Origin: a virus
Strand: one strand, 5' to 3'
DNA: 35,326 bases
IMG/VR virus record: IMGVR_UViG_3300042566_000100
Span: 1-35,326 of that record
Part shown: piece after piece, positions 5,537-13,766 of the stretch
Layout of the letters: each line of letters begins with the position of its first letter
Position numbering within the stretch: position 1 is the first letter of the stretch
Position numbers and translations under genes: made by a program
The notes under the pieces: generated by a model
The model's database searches: none
The model's input: the letters and a program-made list of their open reading frames with translations, nothing else
Told to the model about the DNA's origin: nothing

Positions 5537-6642
5537 CCGATTTTAGGCTTATCTTCTACCGTTTTGAATTGTTCTGTATTAATGTTGTAAATATCTGCTA
5601 ATGTCATTCCTTTATCTACCACATTATCCATACCTAAATGTTTAATAAGAATGTTTGTATCTTCTACATTTAGTTTATCAAACTTATGCTCTGCAATCAA
5701 TCTACCTTTTCTTAATAAAGCAGAATCAATCTTCTCCTTATCCATATTGAATGTTGCAATGATACTGATATTTAGAATATCACCCAATATACCATCGGTT
5801 AAATTAAGAATGTTAGACACACCAGTAGATGCATACGAATTATTCCTATCACCTATAATCTTTTCAGCATCCTCAATCACCAAAATACAATCTTTGTTAT
5901 CCATTAAGAATGGTACAAAATCAGGATTAACAATACTCTCTGCTAAAATTGGTGGTAAAAATAATACCTTTCTCTTCATATGATTTGCCAACCATTTGAT
6001 GTATGTAGTTTTACCCGTACCTGGCAACCCATGTAACAATACCAATCTACCCCTTTGTTCTTTTTTAGATGTAAGTGCAGTTACAATTGAGTCATTTATC
6101 TTAACAAAATCCTTACCATAGTTTAATTCCAAATCAATCTTTGGTTTTGGTAATTTGAACTCCTCGGTTTCAAATCCATAAGATGTTGCTTTCAATAAAT
6201 GTATCTTACCCTCTTTACTTTGTTTAGATAGTTTTGCTATATCATTTAATATAGTATCTTTTAATACATCGTTTGTACAAGTATATGCAAAAGATATTCT
6301 GTATTGGTTTTTCTTTGTAGATTTTATTTCATCACTATATTCTGGCTCATCAAAGTAATCACCATCTATCTCCGATGCGTTTATTAATATTAAATCACCA
6401 AAAATTCTTTTTTCATACGAACAATTTGTTTTTGATTGTTTTGGAGTTACAAAATATTCGGATTCTTGTATTTTAGTAAAACCAGCGGTTTCTATTAAAT
6501 TTAATATTCGTTTATCAAACTTTATATCATTAGCAAACTTTGTAGTATTGTACAACTTACCAGTCTTTAGAGCAATATATTTACCCATAGAGAAGTCATC
6601 ACCATGTCCTGCTGTGTATAGTTTTTCTAATTCCGTATTCAT
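5524..6642 (-). CDS. AAA+ ATPase, BCS1-like
   Basis: This 372-aa protein has a C-terminal AAA+ module: Walker A GLPGTGKT, Walker B ILVIEDAE, sensor-1 IIATFNMD, and an arginine-finger region RKGRL. The first half (about 180 residues) is a phage-specific domain of unknown fold with no membrane segment. I start at the ATG at 6642, which overlaps the stop of the upstream mom-like gene as TAATG and implies translational coupling; a TTG two codons earlier is possible. AAA proteins of this type remodel protein or nucleoprotein complexes. Linkage to two Mom-like genes suggests a role around DNA modification or packaging, but this is only context. Confidence 0.8.
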   Translation of the reverse strand: MNTELEKLYTAGHGDDFSMGKYIALKTGKLYNTTKFANDIKFDKRILNLIETAGFTKIQESEYFVTPKQSKTNCSYEKRIFGDLILINASEIDGDYFDEPEYSDEIKSTKKNQYRISFAYTCTNDVLKDTILNDIAKLSKQSKEGKIHLLKATSYGFETEEFKLPKPKIDLELNYGKDFVKINDSIVTALTSKKEQRGRLVLLHGLPGTGKTTYIKWLANHMKRKVLFLPPILAESIVNPDFVPFLMDNKDCILVIEDAEKIIGDRNNSYASTGVSNILNLTDGILGDILNISIIATFNMDKEKIDSALLRKGRLIAEHKFDKLNVEDTNILIKHLGMDNVVDKGMTLADIYNINTEQFKTVEDKPKIGFGR

Positions 6643-7445
6643 TACCAAAAGTTTTTAGCTATTTCTGTACTTGGTTCTATTGTAGTATGGTGTTCAATTC
6701 CTTTATTATACTCTCTTGCATTTTTAGGATACTCTCTGATTGGATGTTTTAATCGTTTCATCAAATCTTTTTTCTCCCTTTTATCCTGTGGTATTAATTG
6801 GATGTATCTATGTTTTGGTGGTTCTTCTCGTCTCCAAAATTCAATATAACCATCTTTACCAATCTCTCTTCGTAGGTGTTCTAAATTTCCACTACCCCAT
6901 TTTGTAAATACACTCCTACTATGTATCCATTTATATGGGTCTTTTTGGATTGATATACCATAATTTGGCATTAGTGCAATATCTGTATTTAATCCTTGAT
7001 AAATCCAATTGGTTGCTTGGTATATTCCACCTAAATGTTCTTGTCCATTATCAGCGTATGAGAGCAAAACTTTGATTGCCTTATCATTTTCTTTCAACCA
7101 CTTAAAAGATTGCCCCAAAGCAAAGCTTTCGATGTTAGAACCATACCCATCATCACAATACAAACGAGTCAATTCTAAAATATTATCTTTTGTTAAACCT
7201 TCACATACGGATGTGGGTGCTTTTGCTCCAACTGGAAACCCATAGATTAAACAACCTATTAGTTTTTCATTATCACCCAAAGCGTTTTCAGTATCCGTTT
7301 TGTAAAATATACCCAATGAGTATCTACAAGCAGTCCAAGCGTGAGTATAGTGTTTCTTTACAATTATTTCTTTTGCAATAGATGTACTAATCTCTCTAAC
7401 GGATACTTTGCTTGTATCACAATAATTTTTGTTAGCTTCTTTCAA
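6642..7445 (-). CDS. mom: Mom-like adenine hypermodification protein (paralogue 1)
   Basis: Mom of phage Mu converts adenine in DNA to a methylcarbamoyl derivative and so blocks restriction. This 267-aa protein has the Mom/GNAT-like core: LELTRL, DGYGSNIES, SYAD and GGIYQATNWIYQG. The residues I recall as important in Mu Mom (Y49, R101, S114, D139, Y149) line up as Y42, R94, S107, D132 and Y142, a constant offset of seven. The start is TTG at 7445, overlapping the upstream paralogue by 14 nt. The TTG is supported because the two paralogues align from residue 1 (MKxxxKxYCDTSK). There is no Com-like zinc protein beside it. Confidence 0.85.
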   Translation of the reverse strand: MKEANKNYCDTSKVSVREISTSIAKEIIVKKHYTHAWTACRYSLGIFYKTDTENALGDNEKLIGCLIYGFPVGAKAPTSVCEGLTKDNILELTRLYCDDGYGSNIESFALGQSFKWLKENDKAIKVLLSYADNGQEHLGGIYQATNWIYQGLNTDIALMPNYGISIQKDPYKWIHSRSVFTKWGSGNLEHLRREIGKDGYIEFWRREEPPKHRYIQLIPQDKREKKDLMKRLKHPIREYPKNAREYNKGIEHHTTIEPSTEIAKNFW

Positions 7446-8196
7446 TTGGTTCTAATTTATATATTTCATCAATGTGTTCTTCACCAACCTTTGGGTATGG
7501 GAATATTTCATGCTTCAAAGATTTAACTAATTGCTTTTTAACTTTTTTATCTTTCGTTAAAAAATAAACATAACGATGTTTTTGTGGTTCTCTTTTAATC
7601 CAAAAAGGTGATGTAACCATTGTTTGAATTTTCTTTGGGTCATTTGTACCATAGTATGGAAATATAGTTCTACCATGCTGCCACTCATCTATCTCACTCC
7701 ATTTAAAACTCCAACTATCACTCCATCTAATTTTATTACCCTGATAAATCCAATTGGTAGCTTGATAAATAGTTCCTTTATGCCCAACTTTTGGGTCTGA
7801 ATATGAAATTAGTGCTTTAATCTTTGGTGTATTATCTCGTAACCATTGAAATGTTTGTCCAACAAACCAACTTTCTATATTAGAACCATACCCATCAAAT
7901 ACAAATAAACGAGTCAATTCTAATACGGTATCTCTATTTAACATATCCGAAATAGATGCTCCAGTATTTCTACCAATAGGGTCACCATAACAAGCTACAC
8001 CTATTAGCTTTTCATTTACTCCACTAAAAAATTGATGCTCATCTGCTGATTGGTAAAACAAACCCAATGCATACGATACTTTTGTCCATATACCACTATA
8101 ATGGTTATTAACAATAATATCTTTTGCAACGGATTTGTTTACAGGTCTAACTATGAGTTTGGATGTATCACAATACTCCTTACCTTCTACTTTCAT
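7432..8196 (-). CDS. mom: Mom-like adenine hypermodification protein (paralogue 2)
   Basis: This 254-aa paralogue of the following gene shares YCDTSK, LELTRL, DGYGSNIES and IYQATNWIYQG with it. The presumed catalytic set is intact: Y42, R96, S109, D134, Y144. Between the core blocks the two proteins have diverged strongly, especially near residues 50-90 and after 150, so they are not a recent tandem copy and may act on different sites or form a heteromer. It is the first gene of its transcription unit. The promoter at 8202-8234 puts the start only a few nucleotides from the ATG, so the mRNA is probably near-leaderless. Confidence 0.85.
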   Translation of the reverse strand: MKVEGKEYCDTSKLIVRPVNKSVAKDIIVNNHYSGIWTKVSYALGLFYQSADEHQFFSGVNEKLIGVACYGDPIGRNTGASISDMLNRDTVLELTRLFVFDGYGSNIESWFVGQTFQWLRDNTPKIKALISYSDPKVGHKGTIYQATNWIYQGNKIRWSDSWSFKWSEIDEWQHGRTIFPYYGTNDPKKIQTMVTSPFWIKREPQKHRYVYFLTKDKKVKKQLVKSLKHEIFPYPKVGEEHIDEIYKLEPIERS

Positions 8197-8201
8197 AGTT
8201 A

Positions 8202-8234
8202 CAAAGATAATAAAACTTTTTTATATAACCTAAT
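8202..8234 (-). promoter_or_regulatory. Promoter of the mom-like operon, near-leaderless
   Basis: The minus strand reads ATTAGG (8229-8234), 19 nt, TATCTTTG (8202-8209), then TAACT and the ATG at 8196. A start seven or so bases after the box would fall at or just before the initiation codon. Confidence 0.65.
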
Positions 8235-8240
8235 TTTTTA

Positions 8241-8501
8241 CTACAAACTTTCGTTAATAGCGTTTACATATGCTACCTTTGAAGATACCCCAGCGAATCG
8301 TTGAACTTCCTTACCATTTTTTTCAATAATAACAGTAGGAACTGAACGGATGTTATATTTAGTTGCTAATTCAAATGCCTCATCTACATCATATTCTTCA
8401 AATTGAACACCACTTACAGATTGCTTAACCTCTTCGAAAATTGGTTTTAAGGTTTTGCATGGTCCGCACCAACTTGCGGAGAATTTCTTTACACTAATCA
8501 T
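8241..8501 (-). CDS. Thioredoxin
   Basis: This small thioredoxin-fold protein (86 aa from my chosen start) has the active site WCGPC (residues 11-15) and the cis-proline VPTVII loop. Its likely role is electron donor for the phage ribonucleotide reductase encoded two genes upstream, the role NrdC plays in T4. I use the ATG at 8501 because the purine-rich AAGGAAGGAAAATAAT lies right before it and it follows the phoH stop directly. A longer frame from 8549 would run into phoH and adds a non-thioredoxin leader. Confidence 0.93.
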   Translation of the reverse strand: MISVKKFSASWCGPCKTLKPIFEEVKQSVSGVQFEEYDVDEAFELATKYNIRSVPTVIIEKNGKEVQRFAGVSSKVAYVNAINESL

Positions 8502-8502
8502 A

Positions 8503-9231
8503 TTATTTTCCTTCCTTATTTTGTTTTTCTTTAAACTCATCATATGCATCTAACAATGCATCTACTACTGGATGTCTGTGGTTTGTTAGTAAAGTTTGAG
8601 AATCCATATCTTTAATCTTTTTAGCTGCCGTTACTAAAAACTTAAATCCACTTTCTCCTTTATACTTTAAATCTACTTGTTGTGAATCACCACATACAAC
8701 CATTTTACTACGCAAACCTAAACGAGATGTAATCATTTCCATCTGGTCATTAGTACAATTCTGTGCTTCATCTACGATAATGAATGCATCCAAAAATGTT
8801 CTACCTCTCATAAATGCCAATGGTACAATCTCCACTTGTCCGTTTTCTAAAATCTTATCAATCTTTTCTTTGTTATACAATTGATAAAAGTTAGAGTAAA
8901 CAGGTTGCATCCAAGGTTCCATCTTTTCCCTCAAATCACCTGGTAAGAATCCAATCTCTTCTTTACTTACGGTTGGACGGGTGATGATAATTTTGGTTAC
9001 GGATTTCTTAAACAACATATCTAATGCTACTTGGCAGGCAAGTAGTGTTTTACCACTACCTGCTTTACCACTTAATATTGTGATTGCGTTATTTAGGATT
9101 TTTTCCTTTGCTTCTTTTTGTTCTTCGTTTAGTTGAACCTGAAATTTAATTGGTCCTTTCGGTTTCTCAATAATTTCTTCTTTTATCTTTTCGGTCAATT
9201 CTTTATTTTTATTTGAAATATTCTCACCCAT
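8503..9231 (-). CDS. phoH: PhoH-like ATPase
   Basis: PhoH-family P-loop ATPase of about 242 aa, common in T4-like phages. Walker A is GKAGSGKT, followed by ITRP, a GFLPG block and Walker B IIVDEAQN, then the CGDSQQVD sensor segment and LLTNHRHP. These are the hallmark blocks of the PhoH ATPase core of superfamily 1-like helicases. The cellular role is unsettled (RNA metabolism and phosphate stress have been proposed). I take the ATG at 9231; a GTG at 9258 would overlap the nrdA stop by about 10 nt and add nine residues. It lies in the nrd operon. Confidence 0.9.
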   Translation of the reverse strand: MGENISNKNKELTEKIKEEIIEKPKGPIKFQVQLNEEQKEAKEKILNNAITILSGKAGSGKTLLACQVALDMLFKKSVTKIIITRPTVSKEEIGFLPGDLREKMEPWMQPVYSNFYQLYNKEKIDKILENGQVEIVPLAFMRGRTFLDAFIIVDEAQNCTNDQMEMITSRLGLRSKMVVCGDSQQVDLKYKGESGFKFLVTAAKKIKDMDSQTLLTNHRHPVVDALLDAYDEFKEKQNKEGK

Positions 9232-9247
9232 AACACTATTATTTAGT

Positions 9248-11029
9248 TTATCCTTCACAACTCACACAATCAGGGTCCATTGCTCTTGCCGCAATATCCC
9301 CTCTTAATACCGATTCTGTTCTCATATAGTATAGAGTTTTTACACCCTCTTTCCATGCTTCCATAGTTACCTGATTAATCCACTTTGGTTCTGCGGTTGC
9401 AGGGAATGCTAAATTAAGAGAAACTGCTTGGTCAATATATTGTTGTCTTACACCAGCTTGCTTTACTAAATCTAATTGGTTTATTTCTTTAAATGTTTTA
9501 AATACATCTTTAACGGAACTACATTTGTGCATATGGTCATCTGCTGTAACCTCATTACATTGTACCAACTTACCCTCAAAGAAACACCACTCATCTAAAA
9601 AGTCTAAATCTTGTACCGAACCACCATCTGCAAGGATTTTATCCCATACCTCTTTAGTGTTTTTGGTCATTTTCTTTAATACTTTTTCCAACTCTGGATT
9701 CTTTCTAATAAATGTACCCTTTGATGTTTGTTCTGTAAATACATTAGCTGCCCAAGGTTCGATACCACTACTAACATTACCACTCAATTTAGAGTTAGAT
9801 ACTGTTGGTGCTACCGCTCTCAAGTGAGTATTACGGAAACCTGTATCTCTACACCATAATGGTTCACCATACTCTGCTGCCATATCTCTACTTGCTCTTT
9901 CACTCTCAATTTTCATTTGAGAGAAAATCTTACGAGTTTCAAATTGTGCTGGCAAACCTTCAAATGGAATACCCTTTTGTTGTAGGTATGTGTGCCATCC
10001 TAATACACCTAATCCTAATGCTCTTCCTTTTGCCGCTGAACGTACTGAATTATCAAATCCAACCAATCCTTTAGCTCTTTGGATAAACTCCTCTAATACA
10101 CCATCTAAAAACATTGTGGATGTATATACCAAATCAGTATCTTTCCACTCATCATATTTAGCCAAGTTTAAAGAAGATAAACAACATACAAATGAATGTG
10201 ATTCGTCTGTGTGTAAAACGATTTCACTACAAATGTTAGTCATATAAACTTTCAAACCATTCTTTTTATATGCTTCTGGGTTTTGTTTGTTTACATTACC
10301 CTTATACATAATATATGGTTCACCAGTTGCTTTTCTTTTTTGCAATAACTTACCCCACTTACGTCTTGCCTCCGATTCTCCTTCTTGTAACTTACGCATA
10401 AACTTATCACCTACTACTGCACATTGGTGCATATTAAGTGATTGTCTATTCACATCGCCTTTTGGTTCTCTAATCTCCAACCAATCTTCAAAGTCTTTGT
10501 GTTCGATATTCATATTCACCGAAGCTGCGCCTCTACGAACTGAACCCTGATTTGTTGCTAATATAGTTGAATCATAAATCTTACAAAATGGAACTACACC
10601 ATCCGATGTTCCGTTACCAGTAATCTTTGCACCTGCTGGTCTGATTTGGTTTATACCAATACCAACCCCACCACCATGCTTCGCTAATAACATTAACTCC
10701 AAATTCTTTGAACCAATCTCATAGATACTATCACCAACATCAATACCAAAGCAAGAGATTGGTAAACCTCTATCAGTACCAGTGTTAGATAATACAGGCG
10801 TTGCTAAACACAACCACCCTTTCCAAATGTAATCAAAAAACTTTGTAGCCAATTGTGGTTTACCCAATCGTTGTGCTACCTTTGTAGATACACGCCAATA
10901 CGCATCCTTTGGTTTCTCACCTTCTTGTAAGTAACCTTTAGATATAGTCTTTACATATATCTCATTATTTCCCCAGCTTGGGAAATCTACATCGAGCTCC
11001 CAGCCAAATTCTTCTCCGTAATTTCTCAT
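9248..11029 (-). CDS. nrdA: Ribonucleoside-diphosphate reductase, large (alpha) subunit
   Basis: This class Ia-type alpha subunit reduces ribonucleotides to dNTPs with NrdB. At 593 aa it is shorter than the roughly 760-aa E. coli enzyme because it lacks the N-terminal ATP-cone, so dATP overall inhibition is probably absent. Visible sites are TPVLSNTGT and PISCFGID (active-site Cys, about C93), TNICSEI with the radical cysteine C267 and E269, and VCCLSSLNLA with the partner Cys. The C-terminal tail CVSCEG provides the thioredoxin-reducible pair, matching the thioredoxin gene downstream. The nrdB stop lies 7 nt upstream of its ATG. Confidence 0.96.
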   Translation of the reverse strand: MRNYGEEFGWELDVDFPSWGNNEIYVKTISKGYLQEGEKPKDAYWRVSTKVAQRLGKPQLATKFFDYIWKGWLCLATPVLSNTGTDRGLPISCFGIDVGDSIYEIGSKNLELMLLAKHGGGVGIGINQIRPAGAKITGNGTSDGVVPFCKIYDSTILATNQGSVRRGAASVNMNIEHKDFEDWLEIREPKGDVNRQSLNMHQCAVVGDKFMRKLQEGESEARRKWGKLLQKRKATGEPYIMYKGNVNKQNPEAYKKNGLKVYMTNICSEIVLHTDESHSFVCCLSSLNLAKYDEWKDTDLVYTSTMFLDGVLEEFIQRAKGLVGFDNSVRSAAKGRALGLGVLGWHTYLQQKGIPFEGLPAQFETRKIFSQMKIESERASRDMAAEYGEPLWCRDTGFRNTHLRAVAPTVSNSKLSGNVSSGIEPWAANVFTEQTSKGTFIRKNPELEKVLKKMTKNTKEVWDKILADGGSVQDLDFLDEWCFFEGKLVQCNEVTADDHMHKCSSVKDVFKTFKEINQLDLVKQAGVRQQYIDQAVSLNLAFPATAEPKWINQVTMEAWKEGVKTLYYMRTESVLRGDIAARAMDPDCVSCEG

Positions 11030-11036
11030 AATTTAA

Positions 11037-12050
11037 TTAAAATATATCTCCCCAATCTTCACCTTCACCTGCTTTTGAATAATCCGTTGGTCTCATTGCA
11101 AAGAAATCAGTATGTGTTACTCCACCTGTAAGATGGTAGAACCAATCTAACTCACTTGCTTTTTTATCGTTGTATTCAAATCTGTCATCACCACCTACGA
11201 TTGGATTGTAACCCAATTCACCTAACTTTTCATTGATACGTTTTGTAATGAAATGTTTTAAATCATCTTTTTTAAGATTTTCCAAATCACCTCTTTCAAA
11301 TATCTTATCAATATACTTATGTTCCAAACCTTGCATAATGTGTGCCGCTTGGTAAATATCTTTTTTTGCTTCTTCTAACAATTCAGGAAACTCATCACAC
11401 ATATGTCTGAATAATTGGCAACCCATTTTAGAATGTAGTGATTCATCCCTTACACTCCATTTCATTTGTTGTCCAATTCCTTTTAATAGATTTCTCATTT
11501 GAAATGAGTAAAGAACTGCAAATGAAGAGTATAATGCTACACCTTCCGCAAATGCTGAAAATATTGCTAATGAACGTGCTACCTCTTTTCTAGCTAATGG
11601 GTTTGTTCTTATATCATTTGGTGTCCAATCTGCCGTAGTTTGTGTTAGCATCTCAAATCTTGCTCGCATTGCATCATCGTGTAAGAATCCTTCAAAGTCA
11701 TCTAACCCCAATGTTTCATTTAAATAAGAATATGCTACCGCATGGATTGTTTCTTGTGAACCAAATAACATAGCCATTTGTCTGATTTCGTGTTTAGGAA
11801 ACCATTTAGTAACCATACCAGTCCAATAATCGGAAACTGCACATTCTGTTTGAGCAAAACCCAATAGAATATTTCCAACTAAATTCTTTTCAGCAGGTGT
11901 AAGATTTTCATTCCAATCTTTAACATCACCTTGCATTGGTATTTCAGTATGTAACCAAAACGCTTGAGCTTGTAGTAACCAACCTTCCGTATAATAAACA
12001 GGGTATTCAAACGGCTTATATGCTACCCTTTCTGTAAATAATTTGCTCAT
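11037..12050 (-). CDS. nrdB: Ribonucleoside-diphosphate reductase, small (beta) subunit
   Basis: This 337-aa ferritin-like beta subunit generates the radical for NrdA. The metal ligands are all present: E69 (QTECAVS), E100 and H103 (QETIHAVAY), E169 (FAEGVAL), E203 and H206 (RDESLHSK). The tyrosine seven residues after E100 (Y107) matches the radical tyrosine Y122 of E. coli, so this is a tyrosyl-radical type, not a Phe-type class Ic. The C-terminus GEDWGDIF is the acidic, aromatic NrdA-docking tail. It heads the operon nrdB-nrdA-phoH-thioredoxin behind a promoter at 12078-12110. Confidence 0.97.
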   Translation of the reverse strand: MSKLFTERVAYKPFEYPVYYTEGWLLQAQAFWLHTEIPMQGDVKDWNENLTPAEKNLVGNILLGFAQTECAVSDYWTGMVTKWFPKHEIRQMAMLFGSQETIHAVAYSYLNETLGLDDFEGFLHDDAMRARFEMLTQTTADWTPNDIRTNPLARKEVARSLAIFSAFAEGVALYSSFAVLYSFQMRNLLKGIGQQMKWSVRDESLHSKMGCQLFRHMCDEFPELLEEAKKDIYQAAHIMQGLEHKYIDKIFERGDLENLKKDDLKHFITKRINEKLGELGYNPIVGGDDRFEYNDKKASELDWFYHLTGGVTHTDFFAMRPTDYSKAGEGEDWGDIF

Positions 12051-12077
12051 AGTTTTTTATCCATTTTTAATTTTAGG

Positions 12078-12110
12078 TATAGATAAGTATTGTATATATC
12101 CCCTTTTCAA
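12078..12110 (-). promoter_or_regulatory. Promoter of the nrdB-nrdA-phoH-trx operon
   Basis: The -7-like box TATCTATA (12078-12085) has TTGAAA (12105-12110) upstream at the common 19-nt spacing. The -7 box departs from TAnnTTTG, so the site is weaker than the others. Confidence 0.4.
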
Positions 12111-12113
12111 CCC

Positions 12114-12143
12114 AACTTTTCATAGGATTTTTCTATGTAAGTT
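12114..12143 (-). terminator. Hairpin after the helicase gene, doubtful terminator
   Basis: AACTT-CATAG pairs with CTATG-AAGTT around a short loop, with small bulges. It lies between the helicase stop and the nrdB promoter, where a terminator is expected, but no T-run follows on the minus strand. It could instead be an RNA-processing or regulatory hairpin. Confidence 0.25.
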
Positions 12144-12161
12144 TGGTAGTATTTTGGGATA

Positions 12162-13529
12162 CTATCCCATATCAGTTGGCATCGTTTCCAAATACTTTTT
12201 GTGTAATAATTTCTTTTCAATCTGAACTCCGTTATTACTTTCTTTGGTTGCCATAATACCATTTGATGATTGTGCATCATAGATTTCTATCTCACCTCTC
12301 ATCGTATCCATCTTTGTTGGAAACGTTAATCCATCTGGTCCGAATCGGTTTTTCATCACGTGTACCCTAGCCGTATTAGCCAACTTATCTTTATCCTTAC
12401 GAGATACACTCATAATAAAATCAGCCGTCATTACTTTAGCGTAACTATCTGCGATTGAATCTGCGTGGATAATCTCATCATCAATTGCACCTCTGTTAGT
12501 TTGTGATGCCGTCCAAATTGGAACACCAACCTCGCCACTCATACCACGTAATTCTTCATATACACCACCCAATTCTGCATACAAACCTTCACGTTTATTT
12601 ACAGGTTTAAGTAAATCCGCATAATCAACGATAATTAGATGTGGAATGAATCCAGTTGCTTTTAACTTATCAATGTGAGCTTTCATCGTTTTAACACTAG
12701 CTCCTCTGTTTGGATAATTTTTAATCATCAAACGAGATGAGTAAGTTTTCAACTTACGCTGGATTTCTTCTTTGTTGTTTTTTAAGTCTGCTAATGGGAT
12801 ACCTGTAAAGATTGTATCATATCTACAACCTACATAGTTCTCACTCAACTCCAAACTATAATGTAACACATTGAACCCCATTGCTACCGCATCTGCACCC
12901 AACTTACACAACAACCAAGTCTTACCGATACCGGATGGTGCTACTACAACACCTAATTCGCCAGGCCCTAAACCACCATCCATCAATTCATTAATTGGCT
13001 TCCAACCAGTAGGTACTGAATTTCTTTTTACATCTTCTAAACGATATAGAATATCCAAAAAGTAATCATGTCCTAAATTGTTTTCTAAACCAGCTCTTAA
13101 TGCATCTTGAATGATTGTACCAACCTCATCGTATTTACCACTTTGTAATAGGTCTACCGATTGAAAGATTGCAGATTTAAGTTTCTGTCTTTTACAAAAT
13201 TGTAGGTATTCTTTCTTAACAAAATCAGCATCTGGTGAACCAAATAAATCATAGACTTGTTGTAATCTGTCTACAATCATTTTCTTTTGAGCTTCCGTTT
13301 CTATTGCACTCAATTTAACTTTGAATACATCTAAAGTAGGAGCTGCGTTGGTTGTTTGATTATAGGATACAATTTCTCCTACAATCCACCTGTCTGCTTC
13401 TAATTCAAAAAAATCTTTTTTGGTTATATCTGAAACTTGATTTAAGAAAGGTTGGGATTCCAATAATGATGCCACTACTTTTGCCTGGTACGATTGTCCA
13501 AACTTTTGTAGATTATCTATTGTTTCCAT
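12162..13529 (-). CDS. gp41: Replicative DNA helicase, DnaB/gp41 type
   Basis: This 455-aa hexameric replicative helicase unwinds DNA at the fork and partners with primase. The RecA-like C-terminal domain has the entry MDGGLGPGELGVVVAPSG, Walker A APSGIGKT (197-204), Walker B LIIVDYADLL (about 300), the ASQTNRGA loop, and the NRFGPDG segment near the end. The N-terminal 150 residues are helical, as in T4 gp41, with QAKVVASLLESQPFL at the start. Its ATG overlaps the stop of the upstream 70-aa gene as TAATG, so translation is coupled. Confidence 0.95.
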   Translation of the reverse strand: METIDNLQKFGQSYQAKVVASLLESQPFLNQVSDITKKDFFELEADRWIVGEIVSYNQTTNAAPTLDVFKVKLSAIETEAQKKMIVDRLQQVYDLFGSPDADFVKKEYLQFCKRQKLKSAIFQSVDLLQSGKYDEVGTIIQDALRAGLENNLGHDYFLDILYRLEDVKRNSVPTGWKPINELMDGGLGPGELGVVVAPSGIGKTWLLCKLGADAVAMGFNVLHYSLELSENYVGCRYDTIFTGIPLADLKNNKEEIQRKLKTYSSRLMIKNYPNRGASVKTMKAHIDKLKATGFIPHLIIVDYADLLKPVNKREGLYAELGGVYEELRGMSGEVGVPIWTASQTNRGAIDDEIIHADSIADSYAKVMTADFIMSVSRKDKDKLANTARVHVMKNRFGPDGLTFPTKMDTMRGEIEIYDAQSSNGIMATKESNNGVQIEKKLLHKKYLETMPTDMG

Positions 13530-13741
13530 TATTTCTTATCCTTCTTCTTTCTTGCTAATCTTTTTTCTTCAACTGATAAATTAGGGTCTACCTCAACCTT
13601 TGCTCTGTCTTCTTTCTTTGGACGTAGGGCTTTCCACTCTGATTTGGGAACGAACACCCATCCGTAATTTGCTACCTTTTGGTCAGCTTCTAATTCAAAT
13701 ACTCTACGGATTTCTCCTTCTTTACTCTTAATGCACTTCAT
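13529..13741 (-). CDS. Small basic hypothetical protein, 70 aa
   Basis: Unrecognised. The N-terminal half reads as a compact strand-rich unit (RRVFELEADQKVANYGWVFV, then PKSEWK); the C-terminal half is a Lys/Arg/Glu-rich helix ending KRLARKKKDKK. It is translationally coupled to the gp41 helicase gene (TAATG overlap) and sits between helicase and exonuclease genes. A replication accessory or loader role is plausible from context only. Confidence 0.75.
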   Translation of the reverse strand: MKCIKSKEGEIRRVFELEADQKVANYGWVFVPKSEWKALRPKKEDRAKVEVDPNLSVEEKRLARKKKDKK

Positions 13742-13766
13742 AGACTTTGTCTCCGTGTTTAAATTG

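Noticed and set aside
8241-8549. Longer thioredoxin frame from 8549
   Set aside because: It would overlap phoH by about 47 nt and adds a Lys-rich leader; the ATG at 8501 has a good ribosome-binding site.
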